Counted from the stretch's first letter, positions 17,599 to 26,638 are shown. The stretch is DNA of 64,000 nucleotides from Erysipelotrichales bacterium (GCA_910575705.1 CAJTFG010000001.1:745217-809216), one strand, 5' to 3'. Translations and numbers: made by a program. Notes: generated by a model from the letters alone, not told the origin.

Positions 17599-17898
17599 AT
17601 GAAGAAAGCATTGTTGATGATGGGGGTCATCGGTTTGTTTCTGATAACGGGAACGGTATATATAAACAGCTATTATGAATGTGATGACAATGGGATAAGA
17701 AATTGTATGCAATCTGCATCACATGCGTATGATCGAATGGATCATCACAGGCAGTTTGACGAAGATGGGTATTATCCATGCGGCATGCCGGATTGTCCGC
17801 TTGCTTACGAGCATGATCATGAAAATGAGTATTATCATCATTATGTTAGGGATGAAGGATATGGCCATCGCCATGGACATGGAAATCATCATCGCTGA
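17599..17898 (+). CDS. histidine-rich exported or anchored small protein
   Basis: This 99-residue protein is not one I recognise. Residues 1-22 are a hydrophobic signal/anchor segment (KALLMMGVIGLFLITGTVYI). The rest is strongly polar and rich in His, Tyr, Asp and Glu. It has four Cys, including the pair CGMPDC, and ends GYGHRHGHGNHHR. The clustering of His and acidic residues outside the membrane suggests metal binding (Zn, Ni or Cu). It has its own promoter, an AAAAGGGTG ribosome binding site and a terminator, so it is a real gene. A role in metal buffering is inference. Confidence 0.7.
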   Translation: MKKALLMMGVIGLFLITGTVYINSYYECDDNGIRNCMQSASHAYDRMDHHRQFDEDGYYPCGMPDCPLAYEHDHENEYYHHYVRDEGYGHRHGHGNHHR

Positions 17899-17923
17899 GA
17901 ATACTATGGGAATATATTTCAAA

Positions 17924-17957
17924 TAATCTCCTTAAGCAATTTGTCGGGAGGTTTTTT
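17924..17957 (+). terminator. terminator after the His-rich gene
   Basis: ATCTCC pairs with GGGAGGT around a 14-nt loop, and a T6 run follows. Confidence 0.65.
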
Positions 17958-18036
17958 ATTTGCGATTTTATAAACAGACAGTTTGCGTGAAGATCTGTGA
18001 GGAAAGGACATCTTATATTTTTATGAGGATAACAAG

Positions 18037-18065
18037 TTTACGAAAAAAGGCAGAGGTGCTATAAT
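18037..18065 (+). promoter_or_regulatory. promoter of pgk-tpiA
   Basis: A weak -35 TTTACG (18037-18042), a 17-base spacer and TATAAT (18060-18065) preceded by TG (an extended -10, TGCTATAAT). Confidence 0.7.
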
Positions 18066-18093
18066 AGGTACGAACTAAAGGAGGGTTTTTATT

Positions 18094-19272
18094 ATGGCAA
18101 AAAGAACTGTAAAAGACTTGGATGTTGCCGGAAAACGTGTGATCGTTCGCTGCGATTTTAACGTACCTAGAAAAGATGGAGTTATTACGAACGACAACCG
18201 TATCGTTCAGGCGCTGCCTACCATCAAATATCTGATTGAAAACAAAGCCAGAATCATTTTGATGTCTCACCTTGGAAAGGTAAAAACAGAGGAAGATAAG
18301 GCAAAAAACAATTTGGAATGCGTTGCTGTTCGTTTAGGGGAACTGGTAGATACGAAGGTAACCTTCGTTCCGGAAACAAGAGGCGCTGCATTGGAAAAAG
18401 CGGTTGCGGAACTGAAAGACGGAGAGATCGTTGTTGTACAGAATACCCGTTATGAATCCGGAGAGAGCAAGAATGATCCGGAACTTGCGAAATACTGGGC
18501 ATCTCTCGGTGATCTGTTTGTAGAAGATGCATTCGGTTCTGTACATAGAGCACATGCTTCTACGGCCGGGATTCCTTCATTATTGCCAAATGCATTGGGC
18601 TTCTTGGTAGAAAAGGAAGTTACGATGCTGGAAAAAGCAGTAAAAACACCGGAACGTCCGTTTGTAGCGATCATTGGCGGAGCTAAGGTTTCCGATAAGA
18701 TCGCCGTGGTAGATAATTTGTTGAAGATCGCGGATAAAGTGCTGATCGGCGGAGGAATGGCATATACTTTCTTAAAAGCACAGGGATACAGTATCGGAAA
18801 ATCTCTTGTGGAAGAAGACAAGGTTGAACTTGCGAAAGAGTATCTTGCGAAAGCAAACGGAAAACTGATCCTGCCGGTTGATAATGTATGCGCTGATGCG
18901 TTTGCGGAAGATGCAAAAACGATGGTAGCCGGTAACGGAGAGATCCCGGAAGATTATATGGGATTGGATATCGGACCGAAATCCGTTGAACTGTACCGTA
19001 AGGAATTGGCCGGCGCAAAGACGGTCGTATGGAACGGGCCTATGGGCGTATTCGAAATGAAGCCTTTTGCGACGGGAACATTAGAAGTATGTAAGGCAAT
19101 TTCCGAATTGGAAGGAGCAACGACCGTTATCGGTGGCGGAGATTCCGCAGCTGCTGCAATTCAGTTGGGATTTGCGGATAAATTCTCTCATATCTCTACC
19201 GGGGGTGGAGCATCTCTTGAATTTATGGAAGGAAAGGAATTACCGGGAATTGCGGTAATCAGTGAAAAATAA
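18094..19272 (+). CDS. pgk: phosphoglycerate kinase
   Basis: This glycolytic enzyme converts 1,3-bisphosphoglycerate + ADP to 3-phosphoglycerate + ATP. The 392 residues are full length. It has the substrate-binding N-terminal [11 protein letters not shown] and MSHLGK, the NTRYESGE arginine, the hinge, and C-terminal nucleotide motifs NGPMGVFE and [18 protein letters not shown] precedes ATG by 8 bases. tpiA follows after a single base, so the two form a short glycolytic operon. Confidence 0.98.
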   Translation: MAKRTVKDLDVAGKRVIVRCDFNVPRKDGVITNDNRIVQALPTIKYLIENKARIILMSHLGKVKTEEDKAKNNLECVAVRLGELVDTKVTFVPETRGAALEKAVAELKDGEIVVVQNTRYESGESKNDPELAKYWASLGDLFVEDAFGSVHRAHASTAGIPSLLPNALGFLVEKEVTMLEKAVKTPERPFVAIIGGAKVSDKIAVVDNLLKIADKVLIGGGMAYTFLKAQGYSIGKSLVEEDKVELAKEYLAKANGKLILPVDNVCADAFAEDAKTMVAGNGEIPEDYMGLDIGPKSVELYRKELAGAKTVVWNGPMGVFEMKPFATGTLEVCKAISELEGATTVIGGGDSAAAAIQLGFADKFSHISTGGGASLEFMEGKELPGIAVISEK

Positions 19273-19273
19273 T

Positions 19274-20017
19274 ATGAGAAAACCTATTATTGTCGGAAAC
19301 TGGAAGATGAATAAGACGATTGCGGAAGCAGTTGCCTTTATTGAAGCAGTAGATCCTGTTTGCCATGATGGGGCTACCTACGGTGTAGGTACATCCTTTT
19401 TGGCATTGAACGATTCTATCAAAGCAGCGAAAAATTTGATCGTTGCGGCAGAAAACTGCCATTTTGAAGACAGCGGTGCATTTACCGGAGAAGTAAGTGT
19501 TCCTATGTTGGAAGAAATCGGATTGAAATATTGCATCATCGGTCACTCTGAACGTCGTCAGATGTTTGGGGATACAGATGAAACGGTAAACAAAAAAGCA
19601 AAACGTCTGATTGATGCCGGAATTACGCCGATCCTTTGTATCGGTGAAAGTGAAGCACAGTATGATGCCGGTGAAACAGAAAAGGTGATCCGTGATCAGC
19701 TGAGCGGAAGCCTGGCTGATCTGTGTCCGAAATGCGTCGGTAATATGGTAATTGCTTACGAGCCTATTTGGGCGATCGGAACAGGAAAATCTGCGACGAA
19801 AGAAGATGCACAGAAATGCTGTGCTATCGTACGTGATCAGGTAAAAGTCATGTATGGTGAAGAAGCTGCTGAGAATGTGCGAATTCAGTATGGCGGTTCT
19901 GTAAAACCGGAAAATATCGTGGAGTATATGGCTTGCCCGGATATTGACGGTGCCTTGATTGGCGGTGCCAGCCTGAAAGCGGACAGCTTCAAGGAAATTA
20001 TTGAAAAAACAAAATAA
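19274..20017 (+). CDS. tpiA: triosephosphate isomerase
   Basis: This enzyme interconverts glyceraldehyde-3-P and dihydroxyacetone-P. The 247-residue TIM barrel has GNWKMNKT (catalytic Lys), IIGHSERRQMFGD (catalytic His), YEPIWAIGTGK (catalytic Glu with loop 6) and the phosphate-gripping YGGSVKPEN and GALIGGASL. ATG 19274 begins the protein at the canonical MRKPIIVGNWKMN. A GTG at 19262 inside pgk is possible but not needed. No strong Shine-Dalgarno is visible, so coupling to pgk translation is likely. Confidence 0.97.
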   Translation: MRKPIIVGNWKMNKTIAEAVAFIEAVDPVCHDGATYGVGTSFLALNDSIKAAKNLIVAAENCHFEDSGAFTGEVSVPMLEEIGLKYCIIGHSERRQMFGDTDETVNKKAKRLIDAGITPILCIGESEAQYDAGETEKVIRDQLSGSLADLCPKCVGNMVIAYEPIWAIGTGKSATKEDAQKCCAIVRDQVKVMYGEEAAENVRIQYGGSVKPENIVEYMACPDIDGALIGGASLKADSFKEIIEKTK

Positions 20018-20046
20018 TAAAAGATCTTCCTTCGGGAAGATTTTTT
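20018..20046 (+). terminator. terminator of pgk-tpiA
   Basis: AAAAGATCTTCC-TTCG-GGAAGATTTTTT forms a strong tetraloop hairpin with a T tail. Confidence 0.93.
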
Positions 20047-20105
20047 AATGAAAAGAAACTTTTAAATTTTTGGAAATCACTTTATGAACGGATGAAAATC
20101 TGTTA

Positions 20106-20114
20106 TGCTATAAT
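20106..20114 (+). promoter_or_regulatory. extended -10 promoter of the M50 gene
   Basis: TGCTATAAT is an extended -10; no good -35 lies 17 bases upstream. It ends 17 bases before the chosen start codon. Confidence 0.45.
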
Positions 20115-20131
20115 AATAGAAGGAGATGTTT

Positions 20132-20776
20132 ATGGCGAATCTGACAGTAGAATATTTACTTTATGCGATACCCGCAATCGTTATTGGAATGACGATCCAT
20201 GAATTTTCACATGGATATGTTTCTTATAAATTAGGGGATGATACGCCGCTGGAACAAGGAAGGCTTTCTTTAAATCCTTTCCATCATATAGATCCATGGG
20301 GACTGTTGGCGTTGCTGCTATTTGGGTTCGGCTGGGCGAAACCGGTTCGTGTGAATCCATATCATTATCGTAACGGCAAAAGCGGAATGATGTGGACGGC
20401 GGTTGCTGGACCTCTTTCTAATTTTATCATCGCTTTTATTAGTGTCTTTTTGTATTTCCTTATAATTAAGGTGAATGGTATCTATGCTTCGGATGTATCT
20501 ATTTCTCTGATGCGCTTTTTCTCGATTAGTGCCAACATCAATATCGGAATGGGGATTTTTAATTTACTTCCGATTCCTCCGCTTGATGGATCTAAGATTT
20601 TGCTTGGTATCTTGGATGAGGAGACATACTTTAAGTTTTTGAATTATGAATACATAATATCGATCGCTTTGGTGCTTGTTTTAGCTACCGGAGCATTTGA
20701 CGGTATTCTGGGCAATGCCCGCGGTATCTTTCTCGATGCCTTTACTAATATTTCCATGATGTTGTTAGGGATATGA
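20132..20776 (+). CDS. M50 family site-2-protease-like membrane metalloprotease
   Basis: This 214-residue intramembrane zinc protease homologue resembles the SpoIVFB/YwhC type. The zinc motif HEFSH (H23, E24, H27) sits in the first membrane helix. The third-ligand region NLLPIPPLDGSKIL is near residue 150. Four or more hydrophobic segments are visible, and GWAKPVRVNP matches the family. ATG 20132 has AAGGAG 6 bases upstream, better than ATG 20126. The substrate is unknown. The gene stands alone between terminators. Confidence 0.88.
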   Translation: MANLTVEYLLYAIPAIVIGMTIHEFSHGYVSYKLGDDTPLEQGRLSLNPFHHIDPWGLLALLLFGFGWAKPVRVNPYHYRNGKSGMMWTAVAGPLSNFIIAFISVFLYFLIIKVNGIYASDVSISLMRFFSISANINIGMGIFNLLPIPPLDGSKILLGILDEETYFKFLNYEYIISIALVLVLATGAFDGILGNARGIFLDAFTNISMMLLGI

Positions 20777-20779
20777 TGA

Positions 20780-20808
20780 AAAAGATTATGCTGCATAATC
20801 TTTTTTGC
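20780..20808 (+). terminator. terminator after the M50 gene
   Basis: AAAAAGATTATG/CATAATCTTTTTT with a 3-nt loop; the stem is perfect. Confidence 0.93.
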
Positions 20809-20903
20809 TATTCTGAAGGAAGGGGAAAGAAAAAAGATGGGAATTCCATTCAGACGGAGATTAAGGGATTCGTTTGGAGGGGTGGAATGGAAATTAAAAA
20901 AAA

Positions 20904-21196
20904 GACAGAGGTTCGTTTGACATGGTGAGGATCGGGGTTCCGCTATATGAGGGCACGATTTCTGTTTATCATCAAATATTGGTAAACATGCAAGGTGCTG
21001 ACAAGGGATCAAAAGACACAGCTTTACAATGGGAAAGCATTCTTCCGATATCCCCATACGGAGAGTGGATGTTTCATTCAACTCCTTTTAACTCTGCCGC
21101 TTATGGGACACGCAGTGTTTATGCGATCACTCATACGGGAGGCTCCACATATGCAGGAGAATCCCGTCAAACTTATCGTCATCAGCGTCCGGCTCT
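20904..21196 (+). repeat. dispersed intergenic repeat, copy B
   Basis: This 293-bp partner of the element at 15425-15705 has GACAGAGGTTCG at 20904-20915, GGGCACGATTTCTGTT at 20951-20966 and ATCAGCGTCCGGCTCT at 21181-21196. Relative to copy A it carries about 27 extra bases between the first two blocks. An open frame (20922-21272) runs through and past it, without a convincing ribosome binding site. Both copies lie just behind a terminator and before a promoter. The bases on to 21336 show nothing else clear. Confidence 0.55.
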
Positions 21197-21336
21197 ATGC
21201 ATATATCGGGAATGCAGGAACGCTTCTGTATACTATAAAATCATAGAGGAGTCTTTCATATTTTTCATATGAAACTGTTTTCTTTAATATCTGTAACTTG
21301 TTACAAAATATTATGATAGAATTTTCAAAAAAGGAC

Positions 21337-21365
21337 TTGCAATATTTTATTTTTTCTTTTATACT
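21337..21365 (+). promoter_or_regulatory. promoter of the liv operon
   Basis: TTGCAA (21337-21342) and TATACT (21360-21365) have a 17-base spacer, 45 bases before livJ. Confidence 0.65.
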
Positions 21366-21409
21366 TTTTATAATCAATTATTTGAGGAACATAGAAAGAA
21401 GGAAACGTT

Positions 21410-22567
21410 ATGGGAAAATTTTTGAAAGTGATGGCCGTCGCGTGTATGTCGATGGCAGTATTGACCGGCTGCGGCAATAAAGAAGAAGATGCAGCTTCTG
21501 GAGATACGATTAAAATCGGTGTCAATTATGAGCAGACCGGTGGTGTTGCACAGTATGGTATTGCGCATATTCAAGGTCTGGAGATGGCAGCTGAGGAAAT
21601 CAATGCCAACGGCGGTATTTTAGGGAAACAGATCGAATTGGAAATTTTGGATAACAAATCTGAACTTCCGGAAGTTAGCTCTGTAGCACAGAAACTCGCA
21701 AAAGATAACGTAGTAGCGATCCTCGGACCTGCTACGTCAGGAAATACGAAACAGGCGTTCGCAACTGCTGAAGAAACAAAGATCCCGACGATCTCTGCTT
21801 CTGCAACAGATGATGCAACGACATTGAAGGCAGATGGTTCTGTAACTCCATATGGATTTAAGACTTGCTATTCCGATTCTTTCCAGGGTAAGGTTCTTGC
21901 TAATTTTGCCGATACGAAAGGATTCAAGAATGTTTTGGTTCTGTATGATGCATCAAGCGATTACGGAAAAGGTCTGAACAAGGCATTTACAGAAGCATAT
22001 AAAGGAAAGGTAGCCGGAGATGAGGCTTTCCAAAATACGGATACGGATTACAACATGTACCTGACAAAATATAAGGATGCTGGTGTAGATGCGATCGCTA
22101 TCCTTGGATATTATGAACAAGCTGGTCTGATCGTTAAGCAGGCAAGAGAGATGGGAATCGATGCTGCTATACTGGGACCGGATGGTTTGGATGATGTTCG
22201 TTTCAATGAATTGGTCGGTGAAGAAAATCTGAATGATATCTACTTCACGACACACTTTACGACCGTCGGTAACGATCCAGTCGTATCAAAATTCATTGAA
22301 GATTTCAAAGCAAAATATGACGGAGCTACTCCTGGTGCATTCCATGCGTTAGGTTATGATGAAATGTACTTCTTAGCAGATGCTATCGAGCGTGCTGGTG
22401 AGGCTACTCCGGAAAAGATCAAAGAAGCTTTGGAAAATACGGAATCTTTCGGAAAAGTGACAGGTACGTTCTCTATGGGAGCAGATCACGTTGCGAAGAA
22501 ATCCGTTAAGGTTGTTGAACTGCAGGGCGGAAAGCAGGTAAATGCAGAAACCGTTGATCCGGAATAA
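21410..22567 (+). CDS. livJ: branched-chain amino acid ABC transporter, substrate-binding lipoprotein
   Basis: This 385-residue extracellular binding protein of the Leu/Ile/Val (LivJ, Peripla_BP_6) family is the ligand receptor for the permease and ATPases that follow. The type II signal peptide ends at lipobox LTGC (Cys21). IKIGVNYEQTGGVAQYG, AEEINANGGILGKQIE and ILGPATSGNTKQA are hallmark segments. AGAAGGAAAC precedes ATG. A long hairpin between livJ and livH may stabilise the livJ message so that the receptor is made in excess. Confidence 0.93.
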   Translation: MGKFLKVMAVACMSMAVLTGCGNKEEDAASGDTIKIGVNYEQTGGVAQYGIAHIQGLEMAAEEINANGGILGKQIELEILDNKSELPEVSSVAQKLAKDNVVAILGPATSGNTKQAFATAEETKIPTISASATDDATTLKADGSVTPYGFKTCYSDSFQGKVLANFADTKGFKNVLVLYDASSDYGKGLNKAFTEAYKGKVAGDEAFQNTDTDYNMYLTKYKDAGVDAIAILGYYEQAGLIVKQAREMGIDAAILGPDGLDDVRFNELVGEENLNDIYFTTHFTTVGNDPVVSKFIEDFKAKYDGATPGAFHALGYDEMYFLADAIERAGEATPEKIKEALENTESFGKVTGTFSMGADHVAKKSVKVVELQGGKQVNAETVDPE

Positions 22568-22592
22568 GAAACTGCAGAAATGAATGATGATG

Positions 22593-22629
22593 AAATAGGT
22601 GAAAGAGTAGATATACATTTCACCTATTT
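22593..22629 (+). promoter_or_regulatory. livJ-livH intercistronic hairpin
   Basis: AAATAGGTGAAA pairs perfectly with TTTCACCTATTT (12 bp, 13-nt loop) and no T run follows. This suits a 3'-stabilising or processing hairpin more than a terminator. Confidence 0.6.
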
Positions 22630-22656
22630 GCTTTATATTGGAGAGGGATGAGGAAC

Positions 22657-23535
22657 ATGACACTGTTTTTGCAACAGCTGGTAAATGGTCTATCGCTTGG
22701 GAGCATATTTGCACTTGTAGCATTAGGGTATACCATGGTATATGGAATAATAAAACTGATCAACTTCGCTCATGGAGATATTTACATGGTAGGAGCATAT
22801 ATCGGTTATATGGCGATTACATCGTTGAAGGTAGGGTTATTTCCTGCCATCATCATTGCGATGATCACGTGTGCGGTACTTGGTGTTGTGATCGAAAAGA
22901 TCGCTTATAAGCCGCTTCGCAATGCATCGCGGATCACATCGTTGATCACCGCAATCGGCGTGTCATTGCTGCTGGAATATGTCATGATGTATTTCATGGG
23001 TGCCGGCGTGCGTACATTTCCGGATGTGATGGATAAAACAAAGATTGAATTTGCCGGTCTTTCTATAACATCGGCACAGCTGCTTATCTTAGGGACAACG
23101 TTGCTGTTGATGTTGCTTCTTCAGTTTATCGTCAAGAAAACGAAGATCGGTAAGGCGATGCGCGCCGTATCCGTAGATGCGGATGCTGCGAGGCTGATGG
23201 GGATCAATGTAGACAGAACGATTTCTTATACGTTTGCAATCGGGAGTGCCTTAGCTGGCGCTGCCGGTGTTTTGGTAGGCGTATATTATAATACGATTTC
23301 TCCTTTGATGGGTGTTACGCCCGGATTAAAGGCTTTTATCGCCGCTGTTTTTGGAGGTATCGGCGTCATTCCCGGTGCGATGTTCGGCGGTTTGTTCATC
23401 GGTGTAGCCGAGACGATGGTCGGTGTATATTGGAGCTCTTTGATCAAAGATGCTGTCGTATACATTATTTTGATCTTGATCTTGCTGATTAAACCGAGTG
23501 GGATTTTAGGCAAAAATGTAAAAGAGAAAGTGTAG
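22657..23535 (+). CDS. livH: branched-chain amino acid ABC transporter permease LivH
   Basis: This inner-membrane permease has 292 residues and about eight hydrophobic helices. The N terminus FLQQLVNGLSLGSIFALVALGYTMVYG and the NFAHGD motif identify LivH. MRAVSVDADAARLMGINVDR is the conserved cytoplasmic coupling region. ATG 22657 is chosen because GAGAGGG lies 9 bases upstream; ATG 22648 abuts that site too closely. It pairs with LivM to form the channel. Confidence 0.94.
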   Translation: MTLFLQQLVNGLSLGSIFALVALGYTMVYGIIKLINFAHGDIYMVGAYIGYMAITSLKVGLFPAIIIAMITCAVLGVVIEKIAYKPLRNASRITSLITAIGVSLLLEYVMMYFMGAGVRTFPDVMDKTKIEFAGLSITSAQLLILGTTLLLMLLLQFIVKKTKIGKAMRAVSVDADAARLMGINVDRTISYTFAIGSALAGAAGVLVGVYYNTISPLMGVTPGLKAFIAAVFGGIGVIPGAMFGGLFIGVAETMVGVYWSSLIKDAVVYIILILILLIKPSGILGKNVKEKV

Positions 23536-23544
23536 GGAAATCAT

Positions 23545-24501
23545 ATGAAACATTATGTTAATAAAAATACGATGACCTGGACACTTTTTGCGGCAGTTGT
23601 TTTTGCGCTGATCGAAGGACTGATCCTGGCAGATATATTAGATAGTTACTATCAGGTTACACTGATCACGATCTGTATCAATATCATATTGGCACTGAGT
23701 CTGAATCTGATCATCGGATACAGCGGCCAGTTTTCTTTGGGGCATGCCGGCTTTATGGCGATCGGTGCATATTGCGCTGCGCTTACCTTGGCAAAGCTGC
23801 CCAATCTTATGGGGTTGTTGTTGGGAATTTTGATCGGTATCGTTATTTCCGGCATCATTGCATTGATCATTGCGATCCCTACACTGCGGCTGCGCGGAGA
23901 TTATCTGGCGATCGCTACTCTGGGATTTTCCGAAGTTATACGAATCGCCATTTTGAATATGGATGTTACCGGCGGCGCTGCGGGATTAAGCAATATTCCT
24001 AAAATAACGACGTTTCCTGTTATTTATATATTCATTTTGATCACTCTGATCGTTATCGTGAATTTTGCCAGATCTTCCCATGGCCGCGCCTGTGCATCGG
24101 TACGTGAAGATGAAATCGCATCCGAGTCCATGGGTGTCAATACGACAAAGTATAAGACGCTGGCATTTGTGATCGGCGCTGCACTGGCAAGTGTAGGCGG
24201 AGCGTTATATGCTGCCTATTTCTATGTTATTAATCCGGGTACTTTCGGCTTTCAGAAATCTATCGATATTCTGGTGATCGTCGTTTTCGGCGGTATGGGC
24301 TCTTTGACCGGAAGTATCGTAGCCGCGATCATCCTAGGCTTTATTACGCTTGCTTTGCAATCGTTTGCGGAATTGCGCATGATCTTATATGCGGTGGCGA
24401 TCATCGTGATCATGATCTATCGTCCGAGCGGACTGTTCGGTAATAAAGAGTTGAATATCACGAAGTTGTTTAAGAAAAAAGAGCGAAAGGAGGCAAAATA
24501 A
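23545..24501 (+). CDS. livM: branched-chain amino acid ABC transporter permease LivM
   Basis: This second permease subunit has 318 residues. It shows the LivM signatures NLIIGYSGQFSLGHAGFMAIGAY and RLRGDYLAIATLGFSEVIRI, the coupling motif ASVREDEIASESMGVN and a basic C-terminal tail. It begins 9 bases after livH, with an AGGGAAA site, and ends 1 base before the livG start. Confidence 0.94.
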   Translation: MKHYVNKNTMTWTLFAAVVFALIEGLILADILDSYYQVTLITICINIILALSLNLIIGYSGQFSLGHAGFMAIGAYCAALTLAKLPNLMGLLLGILIGIVISGIIALIIAIPTLRLRGDYLAIATLGFSEVIRIAILNMDVTGGAAGLSNIPKITTFPVIYIFILITLIVIVNFARSSHGRACASVREDEIASESMGVNTTKYKTLAFVIGAALASVGGALYAAYFYVINPGTFGFQKSIDILVIVVFGGMGSLTGSIVAAIILGFITLALQSFAELRMILYAVAIIVIMIYRPSGLFGNKELNITKLFKKKERKEAK

Positions 24502-24502
24502 C

Positions 24503-25279
24503 ATGGCACTTCTTTCTATTAAAAACCTGACAAAGAATTTTGGCGGGCTGTGTGCGAATTCCAATATCAGTATGGAGATCGATGATGGCGAACTGGTAGG
24601 ATTGATCGGTCCTAACGGTGCTGGGAAAACAACCTTGTTTAACATGCTTACCGGCGTATATGAACCGAGTGAAGGAACGATTGATTTTGTAAGGGACGGA
24701 AAAGAAGTTCGCTTGAATGGGAAAAAACCGTATGTCGTAACGGCGTTGGGGCTTGCCCGTACCTTTCAGAATATACGCTTGTTTCAAAATCTCTCTGTTA
24801 TCGATAATGTTAAAATTGCGATGAATAAAGACGTAAAATGCGGTGTTGTTGCCAGTATCCTTCGTTTTCCTATGTTTTTCAAGGAAGAAGAACGCATAGA
24901 AAAGGAAGCGTTGGAGTTATTGGATATCCTGCATTTGGCAGATAAAAAAGATGAACTTGCCTGTAATCTTCCATATGGGGAACAGCGGCGTCTGGAAATT
25001 GCCAGAGCATTGGCGACAAGACCGAAACTTCTGTTTCTTGATGAGCCTGCGGCCGGTATGAATCCGCAGGAGACGGCGGAGCTGACCCAGTTGATCCGAA
25101 GGATCAAAGATGAATTTCATATCAGTGTTTTGTTGATCGAGCATGATATGTCTCTGGTCATGAATTTATGTGAGCGCATCTATGTGCTTGACTATGGAAA
25201 ATGTATAGCGAGCGGCACGCCTGCGGAGATTCAGACCAATAAGCGGGTTATCGAAGCTTATCTTGGCGAGGAGGTCTAG
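24503..25279 (+). CDS. livG: branched-chain amino acid ABC transporter ATPase LivG
   Basis: This 258-residue ABC ATPase has Walker A GPNGAGKTT, the LivG-specific GLARTFQNIRLF Q-loop region, the signature-like LPYGEQRRLEIARAL, Walker B LLFLDEPAAGMNP and the switch-His region LLIEHDMSLVM. It powers LivHM together with LivF. AAAGGAGG precedes ATG. Confidence 0.95.
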   Translation: MALLSIKNLTKNFGGLCANSNISMEIDDGELVGLIGPNGAGKTTLFNMLTGVYEPSEGTIDFVRDGKEVRLNGKKPYVVTALGLARTFQNIRLFQNLSVIDNVKIAMNKDVKCGVVASILRFPMFFKEEERIEKEALELLDILHLADKKDELACNLPYGEQRRLEIARALATRPKLLFLDEPAAGMNPQETAELTQLIRRIKDEFHISVLLIEHDMSLVMNLCERIYVLDYGKCIASGTPAEIQTNKRVIEAYLGEEV

Positions 25280-25281
25280 GC

Positions 25282-25986
25282 ATGCTGAAAATTGAAAATC
25301 TAAATATAAAATACGGAGCTATCCATGCGATTAAAGGAATCGATCTGGAAGTGCATGAAGGAGAGATCGTCACATTGATCGGTGCGAACGGTGCCGGAAA
25401 GTCTTCTATCCTCAGAGCGATCAGTGGTCTTGTGAAAGCGAGTGAGGGAACAATCTCCTTTATGGGGAATTCCTTGAATAAAGTGTCTGCACAGAATATA
25501 ATGAAGATGGGTATATCGCAGGTTCCGGAAGGTCGTCATATCTTTTCCGGTATGACCGTGTTGGAAAATCTTGAACTCGGTGCTTATCAGCGTAAAGACA
25601 AAGAAGGGATCCGCAAGGATCTGCAGGCAGTCTACGAACGCTTTCCAATCTTGGAAAAACGGAGCCGCCAAGATGCGGCAACGCTGTCCGGTGGAGAACA
25701 GCAGATGCTGGCCATGGGACGCGCTTTGATGGCGAAACCGAAGCTGCTTCTTTTGGATGAACCGTCTATGGGATTGGCGCCTATTTTGGTTCGTGAGATC
25801 TTCTCTATCATCGAAGATATCCATAAACAAGGCACTACGGTGTTACTGGTAGAACAAAATGCCCGAATGGCATTGAGCGTTGCGGATCGGGCTTATGTAC
25901 TGGAAACCGGGAAGGTTGTTATGAGCGGTACAGGAAAGGAACTTGCGGCTAGTGAAGATGTGCAGAAGGCATATCTGGGAGGATAA
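25282..25986 (+). CDS. livF: branched-chain amino acid ABC transporter ATPase LivF
   Basis: This 234-residue ABC ATPase has Walker A GANGAGKSS, the LivF-type QVPEGRHIFSGMTVLENL, signature LSGGEQQMLAMGRAL and Walker B LLLLDEPSMGLAP. It starts 2 bases after livG, with an AGGAGG site inside the livG end. It completes the five-component Liv importer. Confidence 0.95.
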   Translation: MLKIENLNIKYGAIHAIKGIDLEVHEGEIVTLIGANGAGKSSILRAISGLVKASEGTISFMGNSLNKVSAQNIMKMGISQVPEGRHIFSGMTVLENLELGAYQRKDKEGIRKDLQAVYERFPILEKRSRQDAATLSGGEQQMLAMGRALMAKPKLLLLDEPSMGLAPILVREIFSIIEDIHKQGTTVLLVEQNARMALSVADRAYVLETGKVVMSGTGKELAASEDVQKAYLGG

Positions 25987-25990
25987 CATT

Positions 25991-26638
25991 ATGTATGTGA
26001 AGAACAAGATGACAAAGGATCCGATTTGTATTGACATCAGCAGTAAGATCAGCGAAGCGGTAGATCTTATGAGTGAACATGGTCTTCATCGTCTTCCGGT
26101 CGTAAAAGGAGGCAAGCTGGCAGGTTTATTGACGGAAGGGCAGATCGCCCGCAAGGAACCGAGCAAAGCGACGAGCCTAAGCATTTATGAACTGAATTAT
26201 CTTTTGTCTAAGACGAGTGTGGATGCGATCATGATCCGAGATGTTATTACCATTCATGAAGATCGTCTTTTGGAAGATGCAGCATTGCTGATGCTGCGTC
26301 ATGATATCGGTTGTCTTCCGGTTATCAATGACAGCAACGATGTCGTCGGTATCCTGACACAGAACGATGTATTCGCCGCTTTTCTGGATATTCTCGGTTA
26401 TCGTGAGCGCGGCAGCCGAATTACGGTTCGCGTAGAAGATAAAATGGGAGCGATCGGGGAATTATCAAAAGTATTTGTAAAACATCAATGCAATATCACG
26501 CATGTCGGCGTATACCGCATCGAAAACGGAATGGCAGAGATCATTTTCCGCATAGATACGTTTAATACGGAAGCGTTGGAACATGATTTGAGCGAGAGCG
26601 GATATACTGTTTTGAATGTTACAAAAAATCCGAATTAG
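25991..26638 (+). CDS. CBS-pair plus ACT domain protein (AcuB-like)
   Basis: This 215-residue cytoplasmic sensor-like protein has two CBS motifs at residues 1-135 (MTKDPICIDISSKISEAVDLM and MIRDVITIHEDRLLEDAALLM) followed by an ACT domain (~145-215, RITVRVEDKMGAIGELSKVF). CBS pairs bind adenosine nucleotides and ACT domains bind amino acids. Only 4 bases separate it from livF, so it is part of the liv operon and could report branched-chain amino acid or energy status. That role is inference. ATG 25991 has GGGAGG 9 bases upstream; a longer frame overlapping livF is less likely. A terminator follows. Confidence 0.85.
   Translation: MYVKNKMTKDPICIDISSKISEAVDLMSEHGLHRLPVVKGGKLAGLLTEGQIARKEPSKATSLSIYELNYLLSKTSVDAIMIRDVITIHEDRLLEDAALLMLRHDIGCLPVINDSNDVVGILTQNDVFAAFLDILGYRERGSRITVRVEDKMGAIGELSKVFVKHQCNITHVGVYRIENGMAEIIFRIDTFNTEALEHDLSESGYTVLNVTKNPN

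Noticed and set aside
20922-21272. 116-codon frame within and beyond repeat copy B
   Set aside because: No ribosome binding site, no recognisable domain, and it overlaps the dispersed repeat; treated as part of the repeat.
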